A stretch of DNA of 64,000 nucleotides from Archangium gephyra (GTDB lineage Bacteria; Myxococcota; Myxococcia; Myxococcales; Myxococcaceae): contig QFQP01000030.1 of the NCBI GenBank assembly GCA_003243425.1, forward strand, positions 30,591 to 94,590. Reading direction: 5' to 3'. The notes below the pieces were generated by a model that saw only the letters and a program-made list of their open reading frames with translations, did no database searches and was not told where the DNA came from. A program made the translations under genes and the position numbers. This document shows, piece after piece, positions 35,594 to 44,094 of this stretch (the stretch's first letter is position 1; every line of letters begins with the position of its first letter).

Positions 35594-36496
35594 GTGGCTA
35601 CAACGACTCGCACCGTGGCGCACCTCCTGGCGAAATCCTTGATGGTCGCGTCGGTGCTCGTCTCAACCGCAGCGCTGGCGCAGAACGACCCTGCTCAGGT
35701 CTTGTCGGGCGTGCCCGGCTTCGATTTCAGCCGGTTGACGGCCCCCGCCAAGAAGGAGCTCGCGTCGGTGCTCACCGACGAGTTCGACTACTGCGGTCGC
35801 CCGATGACGCTGTTGGGCTCGCTCAAGAAAGGCGACGCGTGCAAGCACACCCGGCGCCTCGTCGGTCACGCGGGGTCGCTCGCCGCCGAAGGTGTCGCCG
35901 CCACCGAGATCATCGTCTCGCTCAGCAAGTACAACCAGGGCTTCAACAAGCCGCGCGCCTCGCTCAAGCCCGATGACCGTCAGTGCATGGGCAACAAAGA
36001 CGCGAAGGTCACCATCGTCGAGTTCAGCGACTTCGAGTGCCCGTACTGCGCGGCGGCCCGCCCGATTCTCGAGGAGTACGTGAAGCAGAAGAGCAACGTG
36101 CGCCTGTGCATGATGCCCTTCCCGCTCCAGCAGCACCCCAACGCCATGTTCGCCGGTCAGGCTGCCTTGTTCGCGCGCGATGCGGGCAAGTTCTGGCAGG
36201 TGCACGACGCGCTGTTCGACAACCAGCTCTCGTTGTCGGAAGACTTCATCAAGAATCTGCTGACGAAGAACGGCCTCGACGTGAAGGCGTTCCTCAAGGC
36301 CGTCGACGCCAAGAAGTACGTCGACGAGCTCGAGGCCTCGAAGGAAGCAGGCCGCAAGGCCGGTGTGGACTCGACGCCCTCCATCTACGTGAATGGGCGC
36401 AAGTACACGCTCAACCTCTCGACCGAGTCGCTCAACCTCGCGGTCGACGACGAGCAGGACTGGCTCAGCGGCAACAGCGCCTGGCCTTCGAACTGA
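35594..36496 (+). CDS. DsbA-family thioredoxin protein, exported
   Basis: A 300-residue periplasmic protein. A GTG at 35594, with AAGG nine bases upstream, starts a long signal ending VLVSTAALAQ; an upstream ATG at 35549 would overlap ansA. The N-terminal 110 residues (DDYCGRPMTLLGSL-like, with CKHTRRL) are extra. The thioredoxin domain begins KVTIVEFSDFECPYCAAARP with a CPYC active site near residue 148, and VDSTPSIYVNGRKY contains the cis-Pro. This is the BdbD/DsbA-like disulfide oxidoreductase layout. It ends three bases before the DUF4388 gene, so the two are likely cotranscribed. Confidence 0.85.
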   Translation: MATTTRTVAHLLAKSLMVASVLVSTAALAQNDPAQVLSGVPGFDFSRLTAPAKKELASVLTDEFDYCGRPMTLLGSLKKGDACKHTRRLVGHAGSLAAEGVAATEIIVSLSKYNQGFNKPRASLKPDDRQCMGNKDAKVTIVEFSDFECPYCAAARPILEEYVKQKSNVRLCMMPFPLQQHPNAMFAGQAALFARDAGKFWQVHDALFDNQLSLSEDFIKNLLTKNGLDVKAFLKAVDAKKYVDELEASKEAGRKAGVDSTPSIYVNGRKYTLNLSTESLNLAVDDEQDWLSGNSAWPSN

Positions 36497-36498
36497 CC

Positions 36499-37839
36499 TT
36501 GGACGCTCGATTCCTCGTCGATGGTCGTGGCTCGTTGGCGCCTGCCGAAGGGCAAGGGTCTCCGCTCGTCGGCCGCACCGGCTACTACCGGCTGCAGAGC
36601 ACGTCTCCCGACTGGATTCTGATGTTGCGCAGCCCGGCGCAGGGCGGGCTGCTCGAGAATCGGCCGCGCATCGTGCTCGCGGGTGACTGTGGCGCGTTCT
36701 CGCTGGCCGATCTCATCGCGTTCCTCGGGCAATCGCGCTGGTCGGGCGTTCTCCGGGTGACCACCCCGTCGGGCGAACGCAGCCTGCTGCTCAAAGACGG
36801 CGACGTGCGGTCGGCGGCGAGTGATTCGTCGGGCGATCGCATCGGCGAGGTGATGGTGCGCCTGGGGTACGTCACGCGCGCGGCGCTCGAGCGGGTGATC
36901 GCCGAAGCGCCGCCCTCACGCATCGGCAAGGCGCTGGTCGAGCGGGGCCTCATCAAGTCGCACGACCTCTACAAATGCCTCAATGAGCAGATCGCCGAGA
37001 TCTTCCACGGCATCATGCTGGCCAAGGAAGGCGCGTTCGCGCTCATCGACCAGGAGATCGACGAGAAGGCGCTGACGCACAACCTCTCGCTCTCGATGAA
37101 CGGCCTGCTGATGGACAGCATCCGCAAGATCGACGAGCTCGCTCAGTTCCGGAAGCGCATTCCCCACGGGCGCATGTTCGTGTTGCCCAAGAACATTCCG
37201 ACCGGCGAACTCGAGCCCGAAGAGCAGGCCGTACTCACGCAGGTCGACGGGCAACGAACCGTCATCGAGGTCGGTCAGCTCGCGCGCTTCTCCGAATTCG
37301 ACGCCACCCGCATCGTTCACCGCTTGATGGAGCTGGGCCTCGTGAAGGTCGCCGACAGCGCGGGCACGCACGTGTCGTCGTCTTCGTCGGTCGTCGCCGT
37401 GCCTGCGCCAGCGCCCCGCCGCACGGCGCCACAACCGCCGACGCGCCCGGGCGGCTTGTCGGTCGAACAGATCGTCGGCGTGTTCAACACCATCTTCCGG
37501 GAAGTGCGTGACGAAGTGGCCGCGCGCGGAACGCTCGAGCCGTTCCTCATCTCGGCGAACGCCGCGCTCAAGGGCAACGGGGTGTCGACCTCTCCGGTGC
37601 TCACCGGGCTCATGTTCGACGACGAAGGTGTGTTGCCCGAAGCCGAGCTCACCGCGCGCTATCACCAGCTGAGCAACGAAGGGCAGCTCGGCTCGGAGCC
37701 GCTCGCTTCGCTCAAGCAGGCGCTTTCTGACGTGATGTTCTTCCTGCTGTTCCAGGCCGGCGAGCTGCTCGAGTCAGCCGCCGACGAACAGCTGGCGGGC
37801 CGCGTCAAAGAACACCTCGCCACGCTCGAACTGAAGTGA
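36499..37839 (+). CDS. DUF4388-domain protein
   Basis: A 446-residue cytosolic protein. Residues about 50-160 are a DUF4388 (PatA-like N-terminal) domain: FSLADLIAFLGQSRWSGVL, RSLLLKDGDVRSAASDS, GDRIGEVMVRLGYVTRAAL and GKALVERGLIKSHDLYKCL. A winged-helix-like part follows (QVDGQRTVIEVGQLARFSEF, HRLMELGLVKVADS), then a Pro linker and a C-terminal helical region. DUF4388 is frequent in myxobacterial gliding and signalling proteins. The start is uncertain; TTG at 36499 is the most upstream codon not overlapping the DsbA-like gene. The stop overlaps truD as GTGA. Confidence 0.78.
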   Translation: MDARFLVDGRGSLAPAEGQGSPLVGRTGYYRLQSTSPDWILMLRSPAQGGLLENRPRIVLAGDCGAFSLADLIAFLGQSRWSGVLRVTTPSGERSLLLKDGDVRSAASDSSGDRIGEVMVRLGYVTRAALERVIAEAPPSRIGKALVERGLIKSHDLYKCLNEQIAEIFHGIMLAKEGAFALIDQEIDEKALTHNLSLSMNGLLMDSIRKIDELAQFRKRIPHGRMFVLPKNIPTGELEPEEQAVLTQVDGQRTVIEVGQLARFSEFDATRIVHRLMELGLVKVADSAGTHVSSSSSVVAVPAPAPRRTAPQPPTRPGGLSVEQIVGVFNTIFREVRDEVAARGTLEPFLISANAALKGNGVSTSPVLTGLMFDDEGVLPEAELTARYHQLSNEGQLGSEPLASLKQALSDVMFFLLFQAGELLESAADEQLAGRVKEHLATLELK

Positions 37840-38852
37840 GCACGCTGCCGTTCCTCACCGCTGCCTCGCCGGGCTGCGGTGGCCTCTTCAAGGCGACGCC
37901 CGAAGACTTCGAAGTCGAAGAGCTGCCGGCCTACGAGCCGAGCGCCGAGAAAGACTGCGAACACCTCTTTCTGTGGGTCGAGAAGCGCGGCCATTCCACG
38001 CAGGACGTGGCGAGGGCGCTCGCGCGGCACTGCGGCTTTCCCGAGAAGGACGTCAGCTGGGCCGGCCTCAAGGACCGTCACGCGGTCACGCGGCAGTACC
38101 TGTGCGCACCTGCGCGCTTCGTCGAGCCGAAGCTCGAGACGTTCGTGATGCCCGGCGTCACCGTGCTTCGTCACGCGCGACACCGCAACAAGCTCAAGGG
38201 CGGCCACCTTCACGGCAATCGCTTCATCATCACCCTGCGCGCGGTGAAAGACGTCGACGCCGCGAAGCGCTCACTCGAGCTGTTGGTCAAGCTCGGCATA
38301 CCCAACTACTTCGGTGAACAGCGCTTCGGGCTGGGCGGCGACAACGCCGCGAAGGGGAAACAGATTCTCCTCGCCGGCGGTCGCCATCGCGATCGCTTCG
38401 AGCGGAAGTTGTTCTTGTCGGCGTATCAGTCCGAGCTCTTCAACCGGGTGCTCGCGCGGCGCCTCACCGACGGCACCTACGCGAAGGCGCTGAGGGGCGA
38501 CGTGCTCAAGAAGGTGCCGACCGGCGGCGAGTTCATCTGCGCCGAACCTGAGGTCGACCAACCGCGCGTCGATGCGTTCGAAGTGAGCCCGACCGGTCCC
38601 CTCTTCGGGCCCGAGATGCGGCGACCGGAAGCCGAGGTCGATGCGCTGGAAAACGCGGTGCTCGAGGACGAAGGCATCGAACGCACGCTGTTCGACAAGG
38701 GCGGCAACGAGACCTCCGGCGTGCGGCGCCCGTTGCGTGTGCCGCTCGCCCTCGAAGAGGTGAACGCAGACGGCGACGTGCTGCGTCTGCGCTTCACCCT
38801 GCCCGCCGGTAGCTACGCGACGGTGCTGCTGCGCGAGCTGCTCAAGGACTGA
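37836..38852 (+). CDS. truD: tRNA pseudouridine(13) synthase TruD
   Basis: A 338-residue protein of normal TruD length. The N-terminus has FKATPEDFEVEELPAY, and VEKRGHSTQDVARALAR precedes the catalytic VSWAGLKDRHAVTRQ (Asp80). PNYFGEQRFG, then LSAYQSELFNRVLA, and GPLFGPEMRRPEAE with the TRUD-domain insert complete the family pattern. It converts U13 of tRNA-Glu to pseudouridine. The GTG start at 37836 overlaps the DUF4388 stop. Confidence 0.97.
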   Translation: MSTLPFLTAASPGCGGLFKATPEDFEVEELPAYEPSAEKDCEHLFLWVEKRGHSTQDVARALARHCGFPEKDVSWAGLKDRHAVTRQYLCAPARFVEPKLETFVMPGVTVLRHARHRNKLKGGHLHGNRFIITLRAVKDVDAAKRSLELLVKLGIPNYFGEQRFGLGGDNAAKGKQILLAGGRHRDRFERKLFLSAYQSELFNRVLARRLTDGTYAKALRGDVLKKVPTGGEFICAEPEVDQPRVDAFEVSPTGPLFGPEMRRPEAEVDALENAVLEDEGIERTLFDKGGNETSGVRRPLRVPLALEEVNADGDVLRLRFTLPAGSYATVLLRELLKD

Positions 38853-38853
38853 C

Positions 38854-40014
38854 TCACTCCAGCAACTTGGAGTTCATGTAGAGCGCGGCCTGGTGCGCGA
38901 GGTACGCCAGCACGCCGACCTCGTGCTCGAGGAACTGCGGGCCTCCCTTGCGGTTGATCAACTGCACACAGCCGAACGAGTGCCCATGCGTCATCATCGG
39001 AGCGCACAGCATCGACTTGGTCTCGTAGCCGATGCGCTCTCCGATCTCGGCGTAGAAGCGGGGGTCCTTCTCGACGTCGCTGATGGCGAGTGACACCCCT
39101 TCTGCCGAGCAGAAACCGGCGATGCCCGAGCCCGCGGGAATCTCGAGCCGGGCACGCATGATCTCCTTGGCCTTCGGGCCCCGCGCCACGATGAAGGTCA
39201 GGTCGCCGGTGGCGAGATCCGCGCGGAGCACAGACGCCGATTCGCAGGGCACCTTCTCCATGGCGAGGTCGAGCACGAAGTCCATCGCCTCTTCGATGCT
39301 CGCCTTGCCGCCGAGCTCCACCACCCGGAGGAAGATGTCGGCGAGCACGTCTTCGGCTTCCTGCCGCTGCGTCTTCGCCGCGTTCGGCGTCGACTTCACA
39401 CGCCCGATGCTCCCGGTGTGCGGCTTGACGGGTTGAACGAGCTCTTCGACGTCTTTGAGCTCGATGCGCGCCGACGAACGGTGCTCGCGGCGCGGCGCGG
39501 GCGCGGGCGCAGCTTTCGCCGGAGTCGACTTCGGTGCCGCGATGGGCGCCTGCTGAATCGGCGGACCACCGGGCATCGTCTTGTTGAGGTCGATGGGCGG
39601 GCCGCCGCGCGCGGTGTCTTCGAGCTCGGCCGCGGTCTTCGCAGGCGCGGGGCGCTCGGCCGCCTTGACTGCGGGCAACCCGACGTCGGTCTTGACGTCC
39701 TGCTCGCGCACGCTGCCGAGCGCCGGCTGCGTGGGCGCGGGCTTGATCTGCGAAGGACGTTTGACCTGCGCGCGCGCCGCTTCTTCTTCGGTCAGCTCGC
39801 GAATCCGGAACACGCGACCCGACGCGGCCTCGGTCACGTGGATCGAGTTGTCGTCCTGAATGTCGACCATCACGTTCTGGCTGATCGCGCCCTGCTCGCC
39901 CAGCTTCTGAAGGCCGGCCTTGAGCGCCGCCATCCAGTTGTCCGCGCCGACTTTCAGCGTGACGTTGAAGCCGTTTCCGTCAGTCGCGGGGATGTGCACT
40001 TCGAACTTGGCCAT
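38854..40014 (-). CDS. GAF-domain protein with a disordered linker
   Basis: A 386-residue cytosolic protein. An N-terminal module (about 1-75, FEVHIPATDGNGFNVTLKV) is not assigned. A Pro/Ala-rich linker follows (about 85-185). The C-terminal GAF domain (about 215-386) shows AEDVLADIFLRVVELGGK, then AMEKVPCESASVLRAD, GIAGFCSAEGVSLAISDVEKD and MLCAPMMTHGHSFGCVQLINR. No output domain is present, so it probably acts by protein contact. The ATG at 40014 has GGGAG upstream; a TTG two codons earlier is unlikely. It is divergent from the NitT-type operon. Confidence 0.85.
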   Translation of the reverse strand: MAKFEVHIPATDGNGFNVTLKVGADNWMAALKAGLQKLGEQGAISQNVMVDIQDDNSIHVTEAASGRVFRIRELTEEEAARAQVKRPSQIKPAPTQPALGSVREQDVKTDVGLPAVKAAERPAPAKTAAELEDTARGGPPIDLNKTMPGGPPIQQAPIAAPKSTPAKAAPAPAPRREHRSSARIELKDVEELVQPVKPHTGSIGRVKSTPNAAKTQRQEAEDVLADIFLRVVELGGKASIEEAMDFVLDLAMEKVPCESASVLRADLATGDLTFIVARGPKAKEIMRARLEIPAGSGIAGFCSAEGVSLAISDVEKDPRFYAEIGERIGYETKSMLCAPMMTHGHSFGCVQLINRKGGPQFLEHEVGVLAYLAHQAALYMNSKLLE

Positions 40015-40022
40015 GTCCAAAA

Positions 40023-40045
40023 CACTCCCATATTTCGCCGGAGTG
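40023..40045. promoter_or_regulatory. Inverted repeat in the divergent gap before the importer operon
   Basis: CACTCC (40023-40028) and GGAGTG (40040-40045) flank 11 bases that include a TATTTC run. It lies in the 60-bp gap between the GAF gene and the five-gene importer operon. It could be an operator for either side. The short arms make chance plausible. Confidence 0.3.
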
Positions 40046-40074
40046 CGGAATTTGTGTCTGCTAAGGAGCCGCGC

Positions 40075-40758
40075 ATGCCCGAAGAAAAAGGCCTGGGGTC
40101 GAAGCTGCTGGGTCTGTTCGTGGAAGTGAAGGACGACGGCACCCCGGCAGATGGAACCGCTGCCGTCGAGAAGGCTGATGGCGAGAAGACCGCCGCGGAG
40201 CTCGTCGCCGAGCTGGCAGGTCAGAGCGCGCCGAAGCGGGGGGCTGCGTCACCGCCGGCGCCCGTCGCCGCTGCGCCCGCCGCGAAGGTGTCGGTTCCCA
40301 CGCACAGCGGCCCGGTGACGCCCGCGCAGGTCGACTTCGACGTGGTCTTCAAGAGCGCCGGCATGGACGCGGCGGATCTCGATCGCGTGCGCAAGGCCGA
40401 AGAGCTCTTGAAGAGCCTGCCGGAATCGACGCCCATCGACGTGAAACGGCAGATCGTCGAAGCGTCGCTCAAGGCCTTCGGCTTCGAGATCTCGAAGATC
40501 GTCACCGCCGCGCAGAACCAGTTGAAGGCCGTCGACACCTACGTGCGGCTCAACGAGCAACAGACCGCGAAGGCCATCACCGACGCGCAGGCGAAGATCG
40601 CGCAGCTCGAAGATCAGGTCATCACGCTCAAGGCCGACATCACCAGGCGCACCGAGCAGCTCGCGGGCGTGGGCGCCGCGGCCGAGAACCGCAAGCAGCA
40701 GGTCAATCAGGTGCTGGGCTTCTTCGGTGCTCCCGCAGCGCCGGCGGCCAGGCCGTAA
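40075..40758 (+). CDS. Coiled-coil protein, first gene of the ABC importer operon
   Basis: A 227-residue soluble protein, AAGGAG seven bases before the ATG at 40075. N-terminal KGLGSKLLGLFVEVKDDG is followed by an Ala/Pro-rich linker (about 50-75), an alpha-helical part (GMDAADLDRVRKAEELLKSL, VDVKRQIVEASLKAFG), and a heptad-like stretch (about 155-210; KAITDAQAKIAQLEDQVITL). No signal peptide. No family is recognised. Thirty-three bp separate it from the binding-protein gene, so it is probably part of the import system, perhaps a cytosolic partner. Confidence 0.7.
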   Translation: MPEEKGLGSKLLGLFVEVKDDGTPADGTAAVEKADGEKTAAELVAELAGQSAPKRGAASPPAPVAAAPAAKVSVPTHSGPVTPAQVDFDVVFKSAGMDAADLDRVRKAEELLKSLPESTPIDVKRQIVEASLKAFGFEISKIVTAAQNQLKAVDTYVRLNEQQTAKAITDAQAKIAQLEDQVITLKADITRRTEQLAGVGAAAENRKQQVNQVLGFFGAPAAPAARP

Positions 40759-40791
40759 TCCCAACTCGTCTCGTTCGTACAAAGGCAGACC

Positions 40792-42441
40792 ATGAAACTG
40801 ACTCCGTTCGGAAAGCTGTTCATCGTACTGGTGGCTCTGGGCGTCATCGGCTTCGTCGCTTTCAAGAAGTACGGCGACCAGCTCAAGACCTGGTCAGGCG
40901 CGTCGACGGGCACGGCCGGCACTGACGGCGACAAGAAGCCTGAAGGTGGCGACGTCACCAAGGACGACTTCGCGAACATCAACAAGGGCGTCAGCGACGC
41001 GCCGCGCGAAGGCGGCCTCAACGTCAACGGCGGTGGTCAGGTCGGCAGCAAGGGCCTCAACCGCCCGTTGCGCGTGGGCATCAACACCTGGGCCGGCCAC
41101 GCGCCCGGCATCGTGGCCAACGGCGGCATGAAGCCCGGCTCGGCCAGCAGCCTGTACAAGAAGAAGTACGGCCTCGACGTGGAGTTCGTGCTCCTCGAGG
41201 ACCCCAGCGCCAAGCTCGCCGCGTTCATCAAGGGCGACATCGACGTGATGTGGGACACCGTCGACTCGTTCGCGCGCGAAGCGTCGGAGTTGAAGGAGAA
41301 GGGCCTCAAGGCGCGCGCCATCATTCAGGAAGACTGGAGCCGCGGCGGCGACGGCATCGTCTCGCTCAAGACCATCAAGTCGGTCGAAGACCTGAAGGGC
41401 AAGAAGATCGCCTCCACGAAGTACACGCCCTCGCACTGGCTCCTGCTGTTCCTGCTCTCGCAGTCAGGCCTCTCGCCGCAGGACCGCGCGGAGACCGAGA
41501 AGAACATCGTGTTCACCGCCGAAGCGCCGCAGGCCGCGGCCATGTTCAAGGCCGGCCGTGTCGACGCCGCCGTCACCTGGGAGCCGGACCTCTCGGGCGC
41601 CGTCGCCGCGCGCGAAGGTGAAGCGCACGTGCTCGTCAGCACCACCGCGGCCACCAACGTCATCGCCGACACGCTCGTGGCGCGTCAGCAGATCATCGAC
41701 GAAGCGCCGGGCGCGATTCAGGGCTTCGTGGCCGGCTGGTTCGACGCCATCAGCGTGATGAAGGAAGACCCGCAGAGCACCAACCAGCTCATCGCCGACG
41801 CGCTCAAGCTCACCACCGACGACGTGTCGGGCATGCTCTCGGGCCTCAAGCTGACCAGCTACGCCGACAACGCGCTGTTCTTCGGGCTCGCGGGCCCCAA
41901 GTCGTACTTCGACTCGCTCTTCAACGGCGCGTTCATCATCTGGCGCAAGAAGGGCGTGGTGAACACCGTGGTCGACGCGCCCGACTTCCGCGACGACCGC
42001 TTCGTCTCAGCGCTGGCCCGGGAGTACGCGAGCCAGAAGGTCGAAGAGTCGTTCGCGTTCAAGGACAAGCCGAAGGTCAGCGACCGCGCGATCGTGAACA
42101 AGAGCCTGTCGATTCACTTCACGACGGGCAGCGACGAGATCATGCCCGGCTCGTACTTCACGCTCGACTCGCTCGGCGAGACGATGCTCGCGTTCGGCAA
42201 CACCTACCTGCAGGTCGAAGGCAACACCGACTCGCGCGGGAACGAAGCGACCAACAAGTCGCTGTCGGCGCGCCGCGCTGATTCCGTGAAGGCGTACCTG
42301 GTGAAGAACTTCAACCTCGACCCCAAGCGCTTCGTGACCGTCGGTCAGGGCAGCGCCAAGCCGGTGGCCGACAACACGACCGAGGATGGCCGCGCCTTGA
42401 ACCGCCGCACGGACATCAAGGTCGTGCTCAATGCCCAGTGA
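40792..42441 (+). CDS. NitT/TauT-type ABC substrate-binding protein fused to an OmpA peptidoglycan-binding domain
   Basis: A 549-residue protein anchored by one N-terminal membrane helix (LFIVLVALGVIGFVAF). A Gly/Asp-rich linker precedes a solute-binding domain (about 90-400): RPLRVGINTWAGHAPGIVA, VEFVLLEDPSAKLAAFIKGD, VDTVDSFAREASELKE-like text and FKAGRVDAAVTWEPDLSG, as in NMT1/NitT/TauT proteins. The C-terminal 120 residues form an OmpA module: LSIHFTTGSDEIMPGS, VEGNTDSRGNEATNKSLSAR and ALNRRTDIKVVL, with the Asp and Arg that bind diaminopimelate. The binding protein can therefore tether to peptidoglycan while feeding the permease. The last 11 bases overlap the permease gene. Confidence 0.88.
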   Translation: MKLTPFGKLFIVLVALGVIGFVAFKKYGDQLKTWSGASTGTAGTDGDKKPEGGDVTKDDFANINKGVSDAPREGGLNVNGGGQVGSKGLNRPLRVGINTWAGHAPGIVANGGMKPGSASSLYKKKYGLDVEFVLLEDPSAKLAAFIKGDIDVMWDTVDSFAREASELKEKGLKARAIIQEDWSRGGDGIVSLKTIKSVEDLKGKKIASTKYTPSHWLLLFLLSQSGLSPQDRAETEKNIVFTAEAPQAAAMFKAGRVDAAVTWEPDLSGAVAAREGEAHVLVSTTAATNVIADTLVARQQIIDEAPGAIQGFVAGWFDAISVMKEDPQSTNQLIADALKLTTDDVSGMLSGLKLTSYADNALFFGLAGPKSYFDSLFNGAFIIWRKKGVVNTVVDAPDFRDDRFVSALAREYASQKVEESFAFKDKPKVSDRAIVNKSLSIHFTTGSDEIMPGSYFTLDSLGETMLAFGNTYLQVEGNTDSRGNEATNKSLSARRADSVKAYLVKNFNLDPKRFVTVGQGSAKPVADNTTEDGRALNRRTDIKVVLNAQ

Positions 42442-43291
42442 CGAGGTGAAGGGAGTAGCGCGGCCTCGCGCCAGGCCTCCGCTGTGGGGGCTGCGGAGCA
42501 ACATCTCCGTCGCCTCGGGCCGCATCGCGTCGATCGTCAGCGTGCTGGTGCTGCTCGCGGCGTGGTGCGTGCTCAGCTACGTGCAGGTCGAGCGCAACGG
42601 GCAGTCTCAGCCGCTGGTGCCCCACTTCTTCCTGCCCGCGCCCGATCAGGTGCTCAAGAGCCTGTTCTATTTGATCTTCGAGAAGAACCTGCTCGGCGCC
42701 GTGGGCATCTCGGCGCTGCGAATTCTGAAGGCCTTCGGGTTGTCGCTGCTCGTCGCGCTGCCGCTGGGCATCGCCATGGGCAGCTTCGAGGTCATCAACC
42801 GCATCTTCGACCCCATCGTGGCGCCGATGCGCTACCTGCCCATCACCGCGTTCATTCCGCTGCTGATTCTGTGGTTCGGCATCGACGAGACGCAGAAGGT
42901 GGCCTTCCTCTTTCTGGGCACGGTGGTGTTCCTGCTGCCGGCGGTGGTCGACGCCATTCGGCTGGTGCCCGAGGAGCTGGTGCAGACCGCGTTTACGCTC
43001 GGAGCAACGAAGGCGCAGGTGATCCGCACGGTGCTCATTCCCGCAGCGCTGCCGCAGATCTTCGACGGCTTCCGCACCATGAACGCGATCGCCTGGACGT
43101 ACATCATCCTCGCGGAGATCGTGAATGCGCAGAGCGGCATCGGCTACATCCTCCAGCTCGCCGGTCAGCACCTGAAACCCGAGTGGAGCTTCGCCGGCAT
43201 TCTGGTGGTCGGCGTCATCGGCCTGCTCACCGACGTGGTGATTCGGGGCGTCAACCGCCTGCTCTTCGGTTGGAGAGAAGCCGATGTCTGA
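42431..43291 (+). CDS. ABC transporter permease, NitT/TauT type
   Basis: A 286-residue inner-membrane protein with about six hydrophobic segments (IVSVLVLLAAWCVLSYV, ALRILKAFGLSLLVALP, VAFLFLGTVVFLLPAVV). The permease coupling loop LGATKAQVIRTVLIPAALPQ carries the EAA-type motif. Family members in SsuC/TauC systems import organic anions such as sulfonates, nitrate and bicarbonate. The ATG at 42431 overlaps the binding-protein stop, and its stop overlaps the ATPase gene, so all three are co-translated. Confidence 0.93.
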   Translation: MPSDEVKGVARPRARPPLWGLRSNISVASGRIASIVSVLVLLAAWCVLSYVQVERNGQSQPLVPHFFLPAPDQVLKSLFYLIFEKNLLGAVGISALRILKAFGLSLLVALPLGIAMGSFEVINRIFDPIVAPMRYLPITAFIPLLILWFGIDETQKVAFLFLGTVVFLLPAVVDAIRLVPEELVQTAFTLGATKAQVIRTVLIPAALPQIFDGFRTMNAIAWTYIILAEIVNAQSGIGYILQLAGQHLKPEWSFAGILVVGVIGLLTDVVIRGVNRLLFGWREADV

Positions 43292-44093
43292 GATTCCCAA
43301 GCTCGAGCTCAAGGACGTGTACATCTCGTACACCGATCGCAAGGGGCGCACGGTGCAGGCCGCGGAAGACGTGAACTTCACGCTCGCGAACAAGCCCGGC
43401 GTCGGAGAGATGGCGGTGGTTCTCGGGCCGTCAGGTTGCGGCAAGAGCACCATTCTCAAGTCGGTCGCGGGGCTGCTCACGCCTGACTCGGGTACCGTGA
43501 AGATCGACGGTCAGCTCGTGCAGGGCACGGGGCGCGACCGCGGCATGGTGTTCCAGAGCTACACGTCGTTTGCGTGGCGCACGGTGCGGCAGAACGTCGA
43601 GTACGGCCTCGAGCTGCAGGGCATCGCGAAGGAAGAACGGAAGAAGCTGTCGCTCGCGATCATCGAGAAGGTCGGCCTCAAGGACTTCGCCGACGCCCTG
43701 CCCAGGCAACTGTCGGGCGGCATGAAGCAGCGCGTGGCCATCGCCCGCACGCTGGTGAACAAGCCGCGCCTCATCTTGATGGACGAGCCCTTCGGCGCGC
43801 TCGACCCGCAGACGCGGTGGGGCATGCAGACCACGATGCTCGACGTGCTCAAGACCGAAGACAACACCGTGCTCTTCGTCACGCACGACGTGGCCGAGGC
43901 CGTGTACCTCGCTGACGTCATCTTCGTGCTCTCGCACCGGCCGGCGAAGGTGTTGCACCGCATCGACGTGCCGACCTTCGAGAGCCGCAACGCCACGGTG
44001 AAGCAGAGCGCCGAGTTCAAGCGCGTGGAGAACGAGGTGCTCGAGCTGCTCCACAACTCGAACGTGCACGGCAACATTCGCGTGGGGCTCTGA
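43284..44093 (+). CDS. ABC transporter ATP-binding protein, NitT/TauT type
   Basis: A 269-residue nucleotide-binding subunit. Walker A VVLGPSGCGKSTILKSV (about 50-60), Q-loop MVFQSYTSFAWRTV, signature QLSGGMKQRVAIARTL, Walker B LILMDEPFGALDPQTR, and switch VLFVTHDVAEAVYLAD are all intact. The Q-loop spacing and SFAWRTV match nitrate/sulfonate importers. It powers the co-translated permease; its stop is one base before the coiled-coil membrane protein gene. Confidence 0.95.
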   Translation: MSEIPKLELKDVYISYTDRKGRTVQAAEDVNFTLANKPGVGEMAVVLGPSGCGKSTILKSVAGLLTPDSGTVKIDGQLVQGTGRDRGMVFQSYTSFAWRTVRQNVEYGLELQGIAKEERKKLSLAIIEKVGLKDFADALPRQLSGGMKQRVAIARTLVNKPRLILMDEPFGALDPQTRWGMQTTMLDVLKTEDNTVLFVTHDVAEAVYLADVIFVLSHRPAKVLHRIDVPTFESRNATVKQSAEFKRVENEVLELLHNSNVHGNIRVGL

Positions 44094-44094
44094 A